A DNA stretch of 64,000 nt from Hermatobates lingyangjiaoensis (lineage: Eukaryota; Arthropoda; Insecta; Hemiptera; Hermatobatidae), in NCBI GenBank assembly GCA_026182355.1, contig JAPFBL010000233.1, forward strand, positions 1,178,001-1,242,000, read 5' to 3'. Below the pieces are notes generated by a model. It saw only the letters and a program-made list of their open reading frames with translations, was not told the origin of the DNA and did no database searches. A program made the position numbers and the translations under genes. Below, in pieces: positions 1-12,200 of the stretch (position 1 is its first letter; each line of letters opens with the position of its first letter).

Positions 1-1774
1 GAACACAGGAATTATCAGAAAAGACTTTGAGGACCTCAAATATATGTGCATGTGTTCTTTTCTCAAACCAATTTGACGTTTCTCTTCTGATGAAGACGAT
101 TCGTCAAAATATCAAGGTGAGTTCTTTTGGAAGTTTTTTTTATGATTTTTTTCTCTGCGATTTATTCATACAATATATAATTATTCAGAGAAGTTGCACA
201 GAACTAGTTGAAGAATGGAATATCAAACACTACATGGAACAGTGAATATCATGAAGATTTCTATATTCAATAAATGATAAAATAATTAATATTTTGTTAT
301 TTCTGAAGCAATTATCATTGTTGTTTTTAGTTACTACAATTCATGGATGAAGAGGAATGAAATAGCAGCTGTCAGATTTCTCAGGGAGCAGCCTGTGTAT
401 ACCTGTAATGCTTGGGTATTGATTGCAGGCATAATAGGAAGCCTGGCGGAATTCATAGGCCTCAAATGACAGCCAGATTCAATGCAGATGATAACCCTTT
501 GAACTAAAATGGAATCTACTGTCAAAGGACTCCATCAGATATTATTCATCATTATAGCAGATTTTTTTCACTTTTATCAAAAAACTGAAAATATATACAC
601 AATGGAAAATAGTATGTTATATTTAAATGTAGCACTGTGTGCTATTAATTGTTGTTATTTTGAAATATAGAAAAAAACCATACATTTATTTTGAATATTA
701 ATTTTATTTTCTCGATATAATTTGTAAGTTTTATTTCAAAATCATTCGAACTAAATGAATGATTTTACCCAGAGTTCATAATTGATTTATCGCGCTTTTT
801 ACGAGGATACGAAACTCCTATGCATATTTCAATACAGTGCTAGTTATGATTCCAATGGCCCACTTTTTATTCGTATGAAATAACTGTGTGTAATTTTATA
901 AAAAAAATAAATCGAAATAATGTTTCTCATAAGTGTTTCATTCTATTACCACCTTTAACTGATGACCAAAACCAACTGACTATTTAATAAGAATCATAGG
1001 TGCTGCCTAATTTTTTTCGTTACATTTACCGATTGGATTAATAATAATGTTAAATTAATTAATAATGATTAATATTAATAATATACTTTAATTAGTGATA
1101 TAAATCTCACTTATTAGTTATCATTTTCAGTCCAGATTTATAATGAGCAGTTTCATTGCTAAATTGTAAATTTTAAGTTAACGTTGATGATACCTTTCAT
1201 TATTGAATCACAGCTTTGAACAGCATCGTGCTGTTCAAGAGCTCACCGATTTCTCTAAACATCACCTCTGATACCCTGTCTACATAACTGACGGTATGTA
1301 GTGGTTACATGGGTATTAATTAATTAAGCGGTTATTATTACGTCTATAAAGGGATTTTAACAGAATTGTTGATTGAAAAGGAATTCAGTTTTAATAACTG
1401 ATTTATTTAACTTAATAATAATTCATTCATATATTATCATTGTTAGCAATTTTATTTTCTTTTATTGAGATATTGCTATAAAAGGTAAAGAAATAATGAT
1501 GATTCATCTTTATTAATGCTGGAAAATTTATGATTTTTTTTTTTTTAGTTATTCTGTTGATCACTTCTATGATAATGCAAAAAAAATAAATAAACAATAT
1601 AGTCAAGATTTAGTAATTTAGGAGAAAAACATTTTGTCTAAAAACACAGTTTGGAAAACAATGTGAATTTCCATTATGCATATTACATGCAAACAATGGC
1701 GTACATCTACTCTATATAACCCTTCTTAATGTAGGGTTATATGAATTGAAATTCAAAAATATCCAAAATATGAA
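1..1774. other. AT-rich non-coding stretch
   Basis: No gene is seen. The sequence is AT-rich with homopolymer runs and TTAATTAAT-like stretches. One GC-richer, apparently single-copy island lies at about 345-535. Short open frames here have no recognisable domain, composition change or splice context. Confidence 0.6.
345..535. promoter_or_regulatory. GC-richer unique island, possible regulatory DNA
   Basis: A block of clearly higher GC than its flanks that I do not find repeated elsewhere in the window. It has no convincing reading frame. Isolated unique islands in an AT-rich desert are often conserved non-coding elements, but nothing in the sequence proves that. It could also be an old, unrecognised element. 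Confidence 0.2.
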
Positions 1775-1960
1775 TTGGATCCATCAAGCGGTCTCGACTG
1801 TAGTGTCATGTTATTGACCGAAAGATCAAGGTGCATGTTTATGAATCAAACAGGTCTCGACTGTAGTATGGCAACACAATTTTGGGATACATACAACCAA
1901 ACCCCCCCCCCCCCCCCCCCACAGACACAAACACATACATACACACACACACACACACTG
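1775..1960 (+). repeat. Duplicated short motif with poly-C and (AC)n tracts
   Basis: The 14-base motif GGTCTCGACTGTAG occurs at about 1790 and 1853, some 63 bases apart, as a short imperfect duplication. It is followed by a run of about 20 C at 1903-1920 and a C-A-rich tract with (AC)n to 1958. Overlapping frames here (proline and threonine-histidine strings one way, glycine and cysteine-valine strings the other) are simple-repeat artefacts. Confidence 0.7.
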
Positions 1961-1989
1961 AAAAAACGCCACAAGTAACTTTGAGGATG

Positions 1990-4680
1990 TCAAAACATGT
2001 AAATCCTTCAAAATTTCAAAATGGAATTTTTATGATCATTATACTTTATTTATGGTAAAGTATTAATAGTAATTATAATAATAATAATTATCAATTGAAG
2101 TGTATTATATTACTTATATGAAACTATAAAGAGGAAATTAAGCAAGACTGTGACAATATTATATGGGAATGATAAGTTCTAAATCAGAGCTTATAGATAA
2201 AGCTCTGCGGCCTATCAATCATGAGGAAGGGAAGTGTCCCAATCTCGGCTCTAGGGATATATTTGAGATTATACTGCTGTTCATTTGAATGATGCATTTA
2301 ACCTGCATTAATTGCCAGCCCTTTCCTGTTATTGGCAAGACCTTCAGACTAAGCTGTAAATCAGATGAACAATATCAGGTCACCTCTGCCTATTATTAAT
2401 TAATAATCGATGCCTATTGAACAATTGTATGTACTACAAAGCTTCAATGTTCCTGTGAAATATGCGTATTTATCATTGTATGTAATCTGGATGGCTATGT
2501 GATGAAATCGGCATCTAGTCTTTCTGATTAATGCGAAGCTGTCACTATTTGAGCAACAATAAGCCTTGTTTTACACTTTATAAATCTAAAATCAATAAAA
2601 TGATTTTTTCATATAGTTTATAATGAGATTTCTCTCGTAAGGCGTTTAATATTCTAATATACATCCACTAGATTTATATTCCTTTTTTTTTTCATCTTCA
2701 CTAAGGTCAGTTGCAACTATACATTATGAGGTATGGTCAAAGCATTATTGCCTAAGTAATAGATGGTATATTACACAATGGAAAATCCACAAACAGCTAT
2801 CTAACTTTAAATTGTAATTTTTTTTTTCAAATAAATTGCAATTGTAATTGTTTTTCTTTAACATTGAACTTATTTTCAGTGTTTTCGCGATTTCTTTACT
2901 GTGTCGAGCCTGATCTGTTCGGGTGGGAGACCCACAATGCGCAAACTCCACACTTCGCCAGATCGGATACACTTTATAAATGCTTAAAATTACATAAATA
3001 CTTGTTATTTTTCTGCAATTCTGACAAAAAAGAGTCGTTCTTTCAAGGAAATATAATTCCTTTAAGCAATTTTTGTTATTTAATTCTACAAACAGATTAA
3101 ATGCGATAGTTACATATATCATTACATTATTTTATTTATTTCTATATTTATCGTAATACTGATAAAAGAAAACAATTGAAATACAAACATCTTCAACGGA
3201 AACACAAATGATTGTATAAACATTTAATTTTCTATTTACAGATTTTATTAATTAAGTGAAAAATAAAATTACGAATCGTAGCAACTAAAACTACAAGACT
3301 AATAAATTAATACAATTAATAGATAAGTTGACTTAATAATTAACTACTTAATTTTATCGTTAAGAAACTCAATATTCAATTTGTAACCTTGCCTTAATAT
3401 TTTATAAAGACCGAGTGATAGCTATAACTATATTGACAAAATGAAACACAAAATGTTAAGGTTTTAAGAAGGAAATTAAATTTAGTTTCACTGAGCAACT
3501 GAGGAGAGTCTATTTTAGAATTTAATAGTTTATAAGAGTTGAGATTGAATTTTTTTAAGAGCTTCTAAATTCCAAGACCTTAGTAGACTATCGTAAAGGA
3601 TGAAAAATAAATTGACGTGTATAAAACCATTATGATGTAATGTTAGTTTCTGCACTTAGTTTACATATAAATTGGCTTAATTTAGTGAATTACAAAATGT
3701 AATAGAGGAGTAAATCACTTAGAATTTAAATGAAATTTAGGTGAGATTAATAGAATGCATTGACTCCCATTTAGCATCTCCATTCCTTTTGCTAAGCTAA
3801 AATTGAAATATACAATAACTAATTGCATTCATTCAATTAAAATATACCATCATCCTACAATTAATACATAACCAACCAGGCATAGATGAATTTGCCTAGC
3901 TAATATAATTTTCAATTTGTTCGATTATAATTTGAGAGTTCTTGTAAGACTATTATAAACAAATAACAATGTTAATATCACAATGATAGTAAATATGGGT
4001 CAATTAGGTGCAATAAAAAATTGCTGGAGTATTGTTTAAGTTATACAAACAAGAAGATTGTAAGTTTCAGTCCATTGTTCTAGCAATAATGCGTACAAAA
4101 GAGATGAAAATTGCTAGCTTAAAAAATCGTATTCGGTTTGATATAAAATACCATTCTAAAAAAAACAATGAATGATATTTTTTCCACAAATGGGTAATAT
4201 ATCCCAGTATTATACCATTTCATTATAACCTGTTTTTTGATTTTCATTAGTATCTGTTCATATAATTTGAATGCACAACCATCCATATAAATAAATACCT
4301 TATATTACCCTCAATCATTGCATGCGCAATCACGTACATGCTCTGCGCACAACAAAACTAATCCAGTTCACAAAAAAACGGCAACATACAGTCGCCAAAG
4401 AAAAAAAAAAAAACTAACCTTTGAAAATAATGAAGTTTGATAAGTAAAATACGTCATTTTTCTTATGTTATCAACTTAGTACAATCGTGAAATGCACTTT
4501 CTTCCTAGTTAATTCTTTTTTTAAATTCAATAGGATACAAAATAAAATCAAAACAAAAAAAATTGCAAATAAAGTATTTTTAAAAAACTTCCTATAGCCA
4601 CTTTTGTTTTTTAGACAAGACATTTTTTAATTTCACTGATCATATTTCAAGATCATAAAAATTACAATATTTTGTGAGTA
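1990..4680. other. AT-rich non-coding stretch
   Basis: No gene is seen. A unique GC-richer island lies at 2200-2540 and a smaller one at about 2880-2975. The rest is A/T-rich, with many TTAATTA-type sequences and A or T homopolymers. Confidence 0.6.
2200..2540. promoter_or_regulatory. Unique island with ATTA-type motifs, possible enhancer
   Basis: This stretch mixes GC-containing blocks with ATTAATTAATAATC-like sequence at about 2394-2409, the kind of core that homeodomain proteins bind. It has no reading frame of note and no copy elsewhere in the window. A role as conserved non-coding DNA is inference only. Confidence 0.2.
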
Positions 4681-4704
4681 ATATATATACGAGTATATAG
4701 TATA

Positions 4705-4905
4705 TAAAGATTTCACATAAACACGTGAAATAACAATCATGATCAAACCACCATAAGAAAATGGAAAACAAGACAAGATCTTTCAACCGTAAACAAGGCG
4801 TCTTCGTCAAGTTGGGTTTTTGACTCTGAACGAAGACTCTTGTTCGGTTGAAAGATCTAGTCTTACTCGTATTTTCCCATTTTCTTATTGTGTTTTATCA
4901 TTTAT
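4705..4905. mobile_element. Fold-back PLE-type element, AGAUCU family, decayed
   Basis: Inverted repeat bounded by (TA)n. Each outer end carries the family's terminal sequence with CACGTG. Each arm holds a decayed hammerhead-like motif: left arm on the minus strand near 4770-4812, right arm on the plus strand near 4832-4875. Both have the AGATCT helix III core, but CUGANGA is altered: CTTGACGA on the left and an extra A (CTGAACGA) on the right. Related copies lie near 10.0, 12.9, 17.1, 21.7, 29.2, 37.9, 42.7 and 62.4 kb. Confidence 0.65.
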
Positions 4906-5160
4906 ATATATATATATATATAGAAATAATTCAAAACGAAGGAAACACACAGAAAGACACAGACATAACTCACATCGATATTTCGACCATCGTCGTCATC
5001 AGGAGGTGTGAAGAGCGAAGAGCGAAGAGTCCCGCAGGAAGACAGGGCAGCGACTTTCGATGTGAGTTATGCCTGTGTCTTTCTGTGTGTTTCCTTCGTT
5101 TTGAATTTATTTTATTTAAAAAAGTCCGCTGGACCGTTTCTTTTAATTATATATATGTAT
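4906..5160. mobile_element. Fold-back PLE-type element, AUAU family
   Basis: Lies directly against the preceding element and starts in its (TA)n tract. The arms are 4921-4985 and about 5056-5120, sharing a terminal block with GTGTGTTTCCTTCG. The left arm keeps a complete hammerhead-like motif on the minus strand. The right arm has lost the CUGANGA portion, so the two arms have diverged by deletion or recombination. A second (TA)n lies at about 5145-5160. Confidence 0.6.
4969..5012 (-). ncRNA. Hammerhead-like ribozyme motif (AUAU helix III)
   Basis: Read on the minus strand: CUGATGA, one extra C, helix II GAC/GUC with loop GATG, GAA, palindromic AUAU, then C as the cleavage-site residue. The flanks pair as helix I: UC with GA next to the core, a CC bulge, then UCACA with UGUGA. 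All elements of a type I hammerhead are present except that helix II starts one base late. Activity is not shown; a 4-nt helix III would need dimer formation. Confidence 0.55.
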
Positions 5161-5406
5161 ATTAGTATAGGTTGGCAGCAAATCATCTTGGAGGCATATG
5201 TTGTTGAAATGTACCGCAGCTTCGGCATTAACGACTTTTAAACTAAGCGGTTCGAGTCTCCTGACAGTCTTAGGAATAGAAGGTGGTAATTCTCAAATAA
5301 GTTGCCCAAAGGACATTGAGACTATTTTTGAAACATTTTAAAGATAAAGGTAAAGGTAAAATTAAAGGTAAAGAATTTAACATATCTTAGAAGACCATTA
5401 TCTAGA

Positions 5407-5443
5407 AACTAGCTTTCGACTATTCCATAGTCATCGTCAGGTT
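5407..5443 (-). ncRNA. Hammerhead-like ribozyme motif (AGCU helix III)
   Basis: Minus-strand order: AAC, CUGACGA, one extra U, perfect six-pair helix II GACTAT/ATAGTC with loop GGA, GAA, palindromic AGCU, A as cleavage-site residue, GUU. AAC and GUU pair as helix I. This is a single arm rather than a full inverted repeat. A diverged relative sharing the AGTTTCT flank lies at about 10161-10200. Confidence 0.6.
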
Positions 5444-5652
5444 GGGTCTTACATTTTGAAAAATTTACAAACCCAAGATTAGAACCGACAATCTTCAATA
5501 CTAAAGTCGAGCACACTTCAGCTGTTCACTCCGTAACTTAACAAAGTAAAAATAAAACACATTGTTAGTTCTGAATCATCACTTTCCTTTTAGAATAAAC
5601 TATTTTTATAATTCTTTTGTTTTTCCAATTCATTAATTTTAACTGTTCAAAC

Positions 5653-6214
5653 CAGTGGCGTATCAACTATTTTGGTTTGCCCTCTCCTCCCTCCCCACCA
5701 ATTCGTTAACATTCAAAAATCTAGAAATTAGGTACTCAAAATATTTATTTTCATAGAATTACACAAAGGATCTAATTTTAGACTGTTGTTATTAGTTCTA
5801 GACTTTAATTTTATTGCAGTACTCGTATACATATATAGTCGTCATGATGAAACAAAGATTTTTTAAAACAAAAACGTATAATTCAAATAACAACAAAAAT
5901 TCTTTAGTTAAATTTACTGGCTACACAAACAAACATCATTAACTTTCAACCTCTTTTAAAAAAATTTGTTTTGAAAAATTTATGATAAATTTATTTTTAA
6001 TTTGTAAATATTACAGTTGAAAAAACCGTTTTAAACAGTATTATACAACATAAAACATCAAAACAATTACGATCTTAAAAACTTAGTTTAGTATAAATTT
6101 TCCGATTTTTTGTTTCTTATTTATAATTTTTTTCTCTTTTCTATTTTTATCCCCTCAAAATTCCGCCCCCTCCCTCCTCCGGCACTGACCGCCCCCTCCC
6201 TTGCTATGCCTCTG
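5653..6214. mobile_element. hAT-like non-autonomous element (MITE)
   Basis: Begins CAGTGGCGTA and ends TATGCCTCTG, an imperfect inverted terminal pair of the CAG...CTG kind. It is flanked by 8-bp near-identical duplications, GTTCAAAC (5645-5652) and GTTCAACC (6215-6222), as expected for hAT insertion. Subterminal C-rich tracts (about 5680-5700 and 6160-6200) surround an AT-rich middle with no transposase frame. The exact hAT family is not assigned. Confidence 0.65.
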
Positions 6215-7950
6215 GTTCAACCTAGCAACTTTTGCCTCGTCATTTGCAGTATTTAAAGGATCCAGAGTATTAGTTACTTACTTTATTTATGCAGATGATT
6301 AAAATCTCTTAAAAAGAAATTCACTAACTCCTTTAAAAGTTAGTCAGTACCGAAGATAGTTTGTATCAGAAATAAAAATTTTATTATATAAAGACTGAGA
6401 AAACTAAACTCATAATATTTTTTGGAAACTATATACAAGTAAATTTTCCAATTTTACAAATTATGTGATTTTCATAAGTTACTAATTGGTTGAAATTAAA
6501 CAGTGGCTGTTAGACACTTTACAAAGAGGGAAGTGATATTTATGTGTTGATGCCGTAGTCCTAAGAGTAAGGTTTATATGTAGTAGGGAGAGATCTGGTC
6601 CAAGTTGAAAGCGAGAGAGGAAATAGAGTTGTAGGCGAAATAAGCCGTGAGGGAGGAGGGAAAGAGCGATGAGATAGGAGATAGAGTGAGTGAGCGGGTG
6701 ATAAGAGAATGGGAGCAAGTGAGAAGGGAACACATAAAGTAGGGCCTTTCCAGATCACGTCAGCTCGGCGCTGTAAAGCATTCTCCCCATGCTCAACCCT
6801 ATATATTATGCCAAATTTTAATCATACGGAAATCCTAATACACACTATTAATTCTTTATCTCTACTTTTCTCACAACATATTCCCGCAAACACATATCCT
6901 TTATACTTATCACCGTTTTTGTGAGCGATATAAACATTTAATTAGTGAAGCTTGGAAGCTTTATAAAACATCCAAAGACCAGCTTATATTCTAAATAATA
7001 TTATTTCAAATACTTCTCCCATCTGTTTCATTACTCAATACCATTCACTAATTAATATTGTGAGTGCTTGCAACGTCATGCTATTCCAGAATCTCTTTGA
7101 ATGAAGATTACAAAACTTGTATTTCAAATGATGGTTATTAGAAAGACACATAATACAACATATAAAGCTAACTCTGTTCAAAAATATTTCAATCTCGGTT
7201 ATTTTTGTATTCAAAGTCATACAAAAAAAAATTTGTATTACTCTGTTGTAAACATTGAACATAATTTTAATAACTTAAAAAAAATATTTATTTAAATATA
7301 TCATTAAAAATTATTTTAAAAATCTATATTCATTCTACTATAACTTCAGAGTATATACGTGTAATAATAACGACCTGCTAAACCACAGAAAGAAATTCAA
7401 TGATGTGATAATGATCTTACAATCAATAGATGTCGTTTTCACACTATTGTGACAATAGTGTGACATCATTAGATGTCAGAGTTACACTAATAATAAAGAT
7501 GAGACCTTCGTACAGACATTTACACACTGACTCCACAATTACAACAGAACCATAATTCAGCAGTAGTAGGTTCGTGACCTAGAACTGCTAATTACAACGT
7601 GCACTACAGTGCGCGGAAAGAATAGTTGGTCGTTAGTCATTGAATCTTCACTATGAGTGAGACTTTGACGGACACTACTTGTTTTGGTTGAAAAACTTTT
7701 GTAACATTACTGAATTTTACACTCCGGCTTGTATGATATTATACATTTATTATACTGTATAGATTGTATCAAATTGATGATTTGAAAAAGTTTTTTTGTC
7801 AAGCTTCAACGGTAATACAGTGTTATATGTATTACGAAAAAAAAATGTTTGGCAGACTACACGTCGTTTTGACTCACTACAGATTAAAACACCAATTAAA
7901 AATAACTAGCTTTCATTAGAAAAGGATAAATTACCAAAGAATAACTAACG
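6215..7950. other. Non-coding stretch with purine-rich tract and small hairpin
   Basis: No gene is recognised. 6585-6730 is almost pure A/G on the plus strand, so the leucine/serine-rich minus-strand frames there are compositional. 7437-7463 is a small perfect hairpin with 12-bp arms (TCACACTATTGT). 7565-7600 matches part of the dispersed repeat found near 10.98 and 11.66 kb. Confidence 0.5.
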
Positions 7951-7952
7951 AA

Positions 7953-8260
7953 GGTTAGGATAGGTTAGGTTGCAGTGGCAGAGGCAGTCCCTCAAGGGAA
8001 CACACATTGACCCTTTGTGATACCACGCAATGAAGATTGGTTTTACAGTAAGAGTCCTAAATTATGCCTAACTCAAGTGCATTTAGAGTAGGGATCTTCA
8101 ACGAGTAAATGACATCGTACAGACTCGGGACCGACTGTTCAACATCCTTCTCCGAAGGACGACGTGCTCAGATTTATTAACCGCCCGCGTGAATAAATCG
8201 AGTGCTAGGTGGGGATCAGTTCCCAGGCGAGTACGTTAACCACTGAGCTTACTTGGCCCC
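7953..8260 (-). mobile_element. tRNA-derived SINE, full-length type with AACCT tail
   Basis: Read on the minus strand, it opens with a tRNA-like head: an A-box-like part around GCTCAGTGGTTAACGTACTC and a diverged B-box region. The SINE body follows, including the GATTTATTCACGCGGG block and the block ending GTACGATGTCA. The 3' end carries GTGTGTTCCC...GGGACTGCC and a short (AACCT)n-like run. The same 3' tail occurs downstream of a LINE C-terminus at 33.3 kb. A Pol III promoter is inferred from the boxes. It is not a functional tRNA gene. Confidence 0.8.
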
Positions 8261-8269
8261 CTATATATA

Positions 8270-8360
8270 ACTTACCAAACACGAGTTCAAAATTCAAGAG
8301 GAGTAACACACAGAATAAGGAAACACACTTACAAACTCAAATTTTCGGACAATCCGTCTT
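8270..8360 (-). mobile_element. PLE-type arm fragment, AAUU family, core mutated
   Basis: Shares its sequence, in the opposite orientation, with the arms at 21.9, 16.14 and 63.9 kb. On the minus strand the ribozyme-like core reads CTCAAGA instead of CUGAAGA, so the invariant G is lost. The GAAAATTTGAG half remains. Only one arm is present. Confidence 0.55.
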
Positions 8361-8954
8361 GAGGAGAAAAAAACTTACCAAAAAAATTGATCAAAATTGA
8401 GTTAAATTATAAGATAAATAGTGCTTGTTATATGATTACTACTAGTAGTCAGTATAATGACTGCTCACTAAACAGAGTGAACGTTAGACTGTTTGGTTTT
8501 CCACTCCTTCCATTGGAAGTTCACCTGACGATGGACACCAAGTGTTCGAAACGAAAGATTACTTTTCTGTGTGGAGACATTGTTTTATCTACTTACTAAT
8601 GATGCTTAATTATATTAAAACATAGAAAACGTACTTTATGTAAAATAGGTATCAGAAAACCGATATTTCGTATTGTTTATTACCTCCATATGAAAAATAT
8701 ATAATACAATATTTACTAATTTATCCCAATTAAGATATAAATAGTGGCATGAATCAAGTAAATAAGTTAATGAATATAATGTATGTATGTTATGTAAAAA
8801 TATATGTTAAATTATTAATGTATTAGATATTATGCTTTTAAACAGGTTTGTAAAACTTTCACGAAATATCCACATGAACATTAATGGAGAATTTAAATTG
8901 ACTGTCAATTAATTTGATAAGACCCTTACTTACAGAAAAGCTGAGTTTACATCG

Positions 8955-9022
8955 CTTTAATTTTTTTACTAAAATTAAGACATGTGAGCATATTTTAAAA
9001 TGTCTGAAGATATTGGTGATTA
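8955..9022 (+). repeat. Direct repeat, copy 1 (partner at 9864-9932)
   Basis: About 68 bases, nearly identical to 9864-9932, centred on ATTTTAAAATGTCTGAAGAT. No terminal motif identifies the repeat. It may be a segment of an unrecognised element or an old local duplication. Confidence 0.7.
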
Positions 9023-9269
9023 TAATATTAACAATTAATCCGTCTGAATGTTACAGTAAAATAACCGTTCGAAATACATTCATCTTTTTTGTTTAGTGAA
9101 TATATTATATGTTTGTTAAAAGGCAATGACAATTAAATGAAATATATCTACGTGTTTAAAGAGTTAAATATAATATCATTACTACAAAAATAAAGATCAA
9201 AGATTTATTTAATAAAATGTTTATTTAGAAGTACGACTATAAACATTTGCAATACATGTCACCAATGGT

Positions 9270-9480
9270 ATCAAATGTCAAGTCGTTTTCCTCCAGCAAC
9301 TTGGGGCTCTTTGTTTTGCAGAAAAACAAAATAGCTGACAGGGTAAGTTTCTGGCTCCATTGGGAAACTTGAGATACGGTCCTGACATTCGACACTAAAA
9401 CGATCGCTTGACAGCCAAAGTTACTGGAATTGTGTTCACTTTCTTCTTAGGGGAATCTCCAACGGCTTGATGACAGGACA
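9270..9480. promoter_or_regulatory. GC-richer unique island
   Basis: Balanced base composition against very AT-rich flanks, not seen elsewhere in the window, no supported reading frame. It could be conserved non-coding DNA or an unrecognised element. Confidence 0.2.
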
Positions 9481-9863
9481 TTCACTTGGATAACTCTTTT
9501 AAAAATATAAGACTTTGAAGGAATTAAAGAAATTATTGCACTAATTTTATTTTATATAAAAATAATCTCTTGTATATTACACAGCAATATATATACTTTT
9601 CATTTCAGTCATTCTATGAATTGAAATATCCTGAAAGGATAGTTAACCGAAAGTCAATTCATAAACGCAACATTATAGAGTCAGCATCAATTACAAAAAA
9701 TATTTTGATTAAAAACACGCCAGTTTTTAATGGCATGTTCTTAATCTACTAGTTTTTAATAAATTTTAATGCCGGTTCAATCAAGAAATGGATAAACCGT
9801 CTTACCTCTTAAAGGGGTGTTAAATTTGACGATAAAAATTTATGTATCGTCAAATAATTAATC

Positions 9864-9932
9864 GTTTAATTTTTTTACTAAAATTAAGACATTTCAGCAT
9901 ATTTTAAAATGTCTGAAGATATTGGTAATTTA
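9864..9932 (+). repeat. Direct repeat, copy 2 (partner at 8955-9022)
   Basis: Second copy of the block described at 8955, same orientation, a few substitutions. Confidence 0.7.
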
Positions 9933-10009
9933 TTGAACATTTATACATTGTATAAATACGTATACGTATACGTATAAATACTTGAATCAATACGATTCAA
10001 GTCGATAAA

Positions 10010-10140
10010 AAGATTTCATATAAACACGTGAAATAACCAAGTGAGTTGGGTTTTTGACTCTGACATAGACCGCTTGTTAAGGTTGAAAGATCTTAGTCTT
10101 GTTTTCCCATTTCATATTGAGGTTTGATCATTTATGTATT
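10010..10140 (+). mobile_element. PLE-type arm fragment, AGAUCU family
   Basis: Single arm of the family at 17.1 and 29.2 kb, including CACGTG near the outer end and GAAAGATCTTAGTC. The core reads CTGACATA in place of CUGANGA, so the ribozyme-like motif is damaged. An AGCU-family-related arm follows at 10141-10215 on the minus strand, with CTGATGA but a weakened helix II. Confidence 0.55.
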
Positions 10141-10869
10141 TCATCATAACGTATTTTATCCAGAAACTAATTTTTCGACTCTTTAGTTCATCAGTCCTGA
10201 TAAGTTCAAATTAGATCAATTCATTCTTATGTTAACATTTTCTAGACAGTGATATAACAGTCTTAAAGGTTTCCGCTAATAACCATTATTTATGTATTCT
10301 TCAACATAAATATATACACACATATCGCAGCATTTGCCATGTGAGACAACCACCGCTCACTGCATAAATCATAGCATCAGGTGCCAATCTGTTTAATATA
10401 TTACTTAAATTTAACGTGCAATTATTTAATAAGCATAAACAACAATTATTCTCAAGTAAATGATTGAAAGGCTACAATACATGTAGATTTTTTCCTTAAG
10501 TACTTTGAAACATGGGTACTAAAGTACCTGCTTACAACAGAATCTATTTAGAAATTATATATTATATAAGTTTTTTTTATTAAGTTAAAGAACTTTGACG
10601 AACTTTAACACTACTGGCTTTGCAAATACATCCCAAATGTGTTACTGTCTCTATTCCTGGCACTCTACAAATAGGAAACCAAACTCTTCCTGGATTGACA
10701 ACTCCTTCACGACTCAAGGAGGAGTTCTACAACAACAAATGATTACGAAATAATGTAAACTCAAACAAAAGAAAACACAACAGACATAGATCTACTGTAC
10801 GTCAACATAAAATACGTCAACAGACGTATTTCTACTACATAGAAACCAATAAAGAATTTCAAAAATTGC

Positions 10870-10975
10870 GTCTTCATATAAAAAAAGTTTAATATGAAAA
10901 CCTGAAGAAAAACACTAAGTGTTTGAAATGCACTGTTAGTTTTCATATTAAACTTTTTTTTTGTAGGTCAAAAGG
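10870..10975 (+). mobile_element. PLE-type arm, ACGCGU family (variant A)
   Basis: Arm with outer sequence TTTAATATGAAAA. The plus-strand motif at 10893-10947 has CTGAAGA, a helix II stem AACAC/GTGTT and GAAA. Helix III is mutated (ATGCAC for ACGCGU). The flanks ATGAAAAC and GTTTTCAT still pair as helix I. Confidence 0.55.
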
Positions 10976-10979
10976 ATTG

Positions 10980-11456
10980 GTCAGTAGGTTCGTGATATGG
11001 AACTGCTAATACAATTACGTTTATTATTTCAGAAACATTTAAAAAAAGAGGTAGAAATACGTCTGATCAGGCAGGTGTTTAGTTAACAATATATTGTCAA
11101 AACTGGAAGAGATTTACTTGATATTTTTAAGGAACATGAACCCGTTTTCCTCACTTTATATTTGATTTTTCCTCTTTTTATATTTGATGCATGAAAGTGC
11201 GGTATTAATCAACAAAAAAAATAAATAAAGAATATTTTTACTAAAAAAGTATACTTGATTTAGCAATTTTCAAGGAATTGGATTGAATTAAATCTATTTA
11301 AATTATTTTTTAAAGAAAAAAATAAACTTTAGAATCTCATTCAAGAAATGATAATTTCTTCAAAAAAAGAAATTAATGTAGTTATCATTCTCAATGGTTG
11401 ATGGCTGTAAAATGTCAAAAAACTTCTACATTAGGGGAGAGTAAAAAAAAAGGTAA
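10980..11456 (+). repeat. Dispersed repeat, copy 1 (other copies 11655-11775, 13236-13710)
   Basis: Starts near the AGTAGGTTCGTGA motif and contains AAATACGTCTGATCAG, then a long AT-rich part ending ...ACATTAGGGGAGAGTAAA. The last roughly 400 bases match 13.25-13.71 kb closely in the same orientation. Stop codons interrupt all frames. It is probably the non-coding end of a retroelement, perhaps related to the neighbouring PLE arms; this is not proven. Confidence 0.6.
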
Positions 11457-11654
11457 TTACAATGCGCGGAAATATTCATCCCTTGTTGGTTGGTTAGCTG
11501 ACTCCATACTTCAATTCCCTTCCAATGTTCTATCCTTTCGGTCTAATACAGCAATCATCATCCGATAACTCAATTATTGATAATGTAAACTAACAAACCA
11601 AAGAAAACACAACAGACATAACCTACTGACCCCACAACTGCAGTAGTACTGTAA

Positions 11655-11775
11655 ATCAGTAGTTGTAGGTGCGTGATCTGGAACTGCTAATACAATTATT
11701 TTTATTATTTGAGAAAGGTTTGAAAAAAGAGGCAAAAATACGTCTGATCAGAGAGGTGTCTGATCTGAAAAGATA
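11655..11775 (+). repeat. Dispersed repeat, partial copy 2
   Basis: Matches the first part of 10980-11456: the GGTGCGTGATCTGGAACTGC region through AAATACGTCTGATCAG. It then diverges. A fragment with GTTCGAAACGCGTTG at about 11888-11902 nearby is the downstream half of an ACGCGU-family motif. Confidence 0.55.
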
Positions 11776-12039
11776 AGAAACCTGCAAGGCAGGGAAGATA
11801 TCACCTGCAAAGTGTATCTTACCTAATTTCTAAGCGCTACCTGTTCTCCTTTTTATTCCATATGTGATCTAAACAAGACTACCAAATGTTCGAAACGCGT
11901 TGTTTATATAAACATTTGTACATTTGTTCATCCTAACAGTAGATAAAGAGGTTAAGTGTTTGGAACCATGTTATGTGAAACAATGAAAAATTACTTTTTT
12001 CTTTATTTATCTATAGTATTGTGTAATACCAGGAGATTT

Positions 12040-12200
12040 AAAAAAAGTCTCCACACAAAACAAAGTTTAATATGAAAACAAACAGCGCGTTTCAAACACT
12101 TAGTGTTCTTCTTCAGGTTTTCATATTAAACTTTTTTTGTATGAAGACGTAATTTTAGAAATTCTTTGTTTTCATATTAAACTTTTTTCTTGTGGATACG
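12040..12200 (-). mobile_element. PLE-type arm, ACGCGU family (variant A)
   Basis: Related to the arms near 10.9 and 45.0-45.2 kb. The minus-strand motif at 12073-12124 has CTGAAGA, one extra A, helix II GAACAC/GTGTTT, GAA and ACGCGC, the last base departing from the palindrome. ATGAAAAC and GTTTTCAT flanks pair as helix I. A second outer fragment follows to about 12200. Confidence 0.6.

Larger units (their letters stand above)
8361..9960. other. AT-rich stretch with a dispersed duplication and one unique island
   Basis: No gene is recognised. A roughly 68-bp block with TTACTAAAATTAAGACAT occurs at about 8955-9022 and again at 9864-9932 in direct orientation with few differences. The enclosed 0.85 kb includes a GC-richer unique island at 9270-9480. 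Small frames over these blocks have no domain. Confidence 0.5.

Noticed and set aside
1826..2011. Gly- and Cys-Val-rich minus-strand frame
   Set aside because: Produced by the poly-C and (AC)n tracts.
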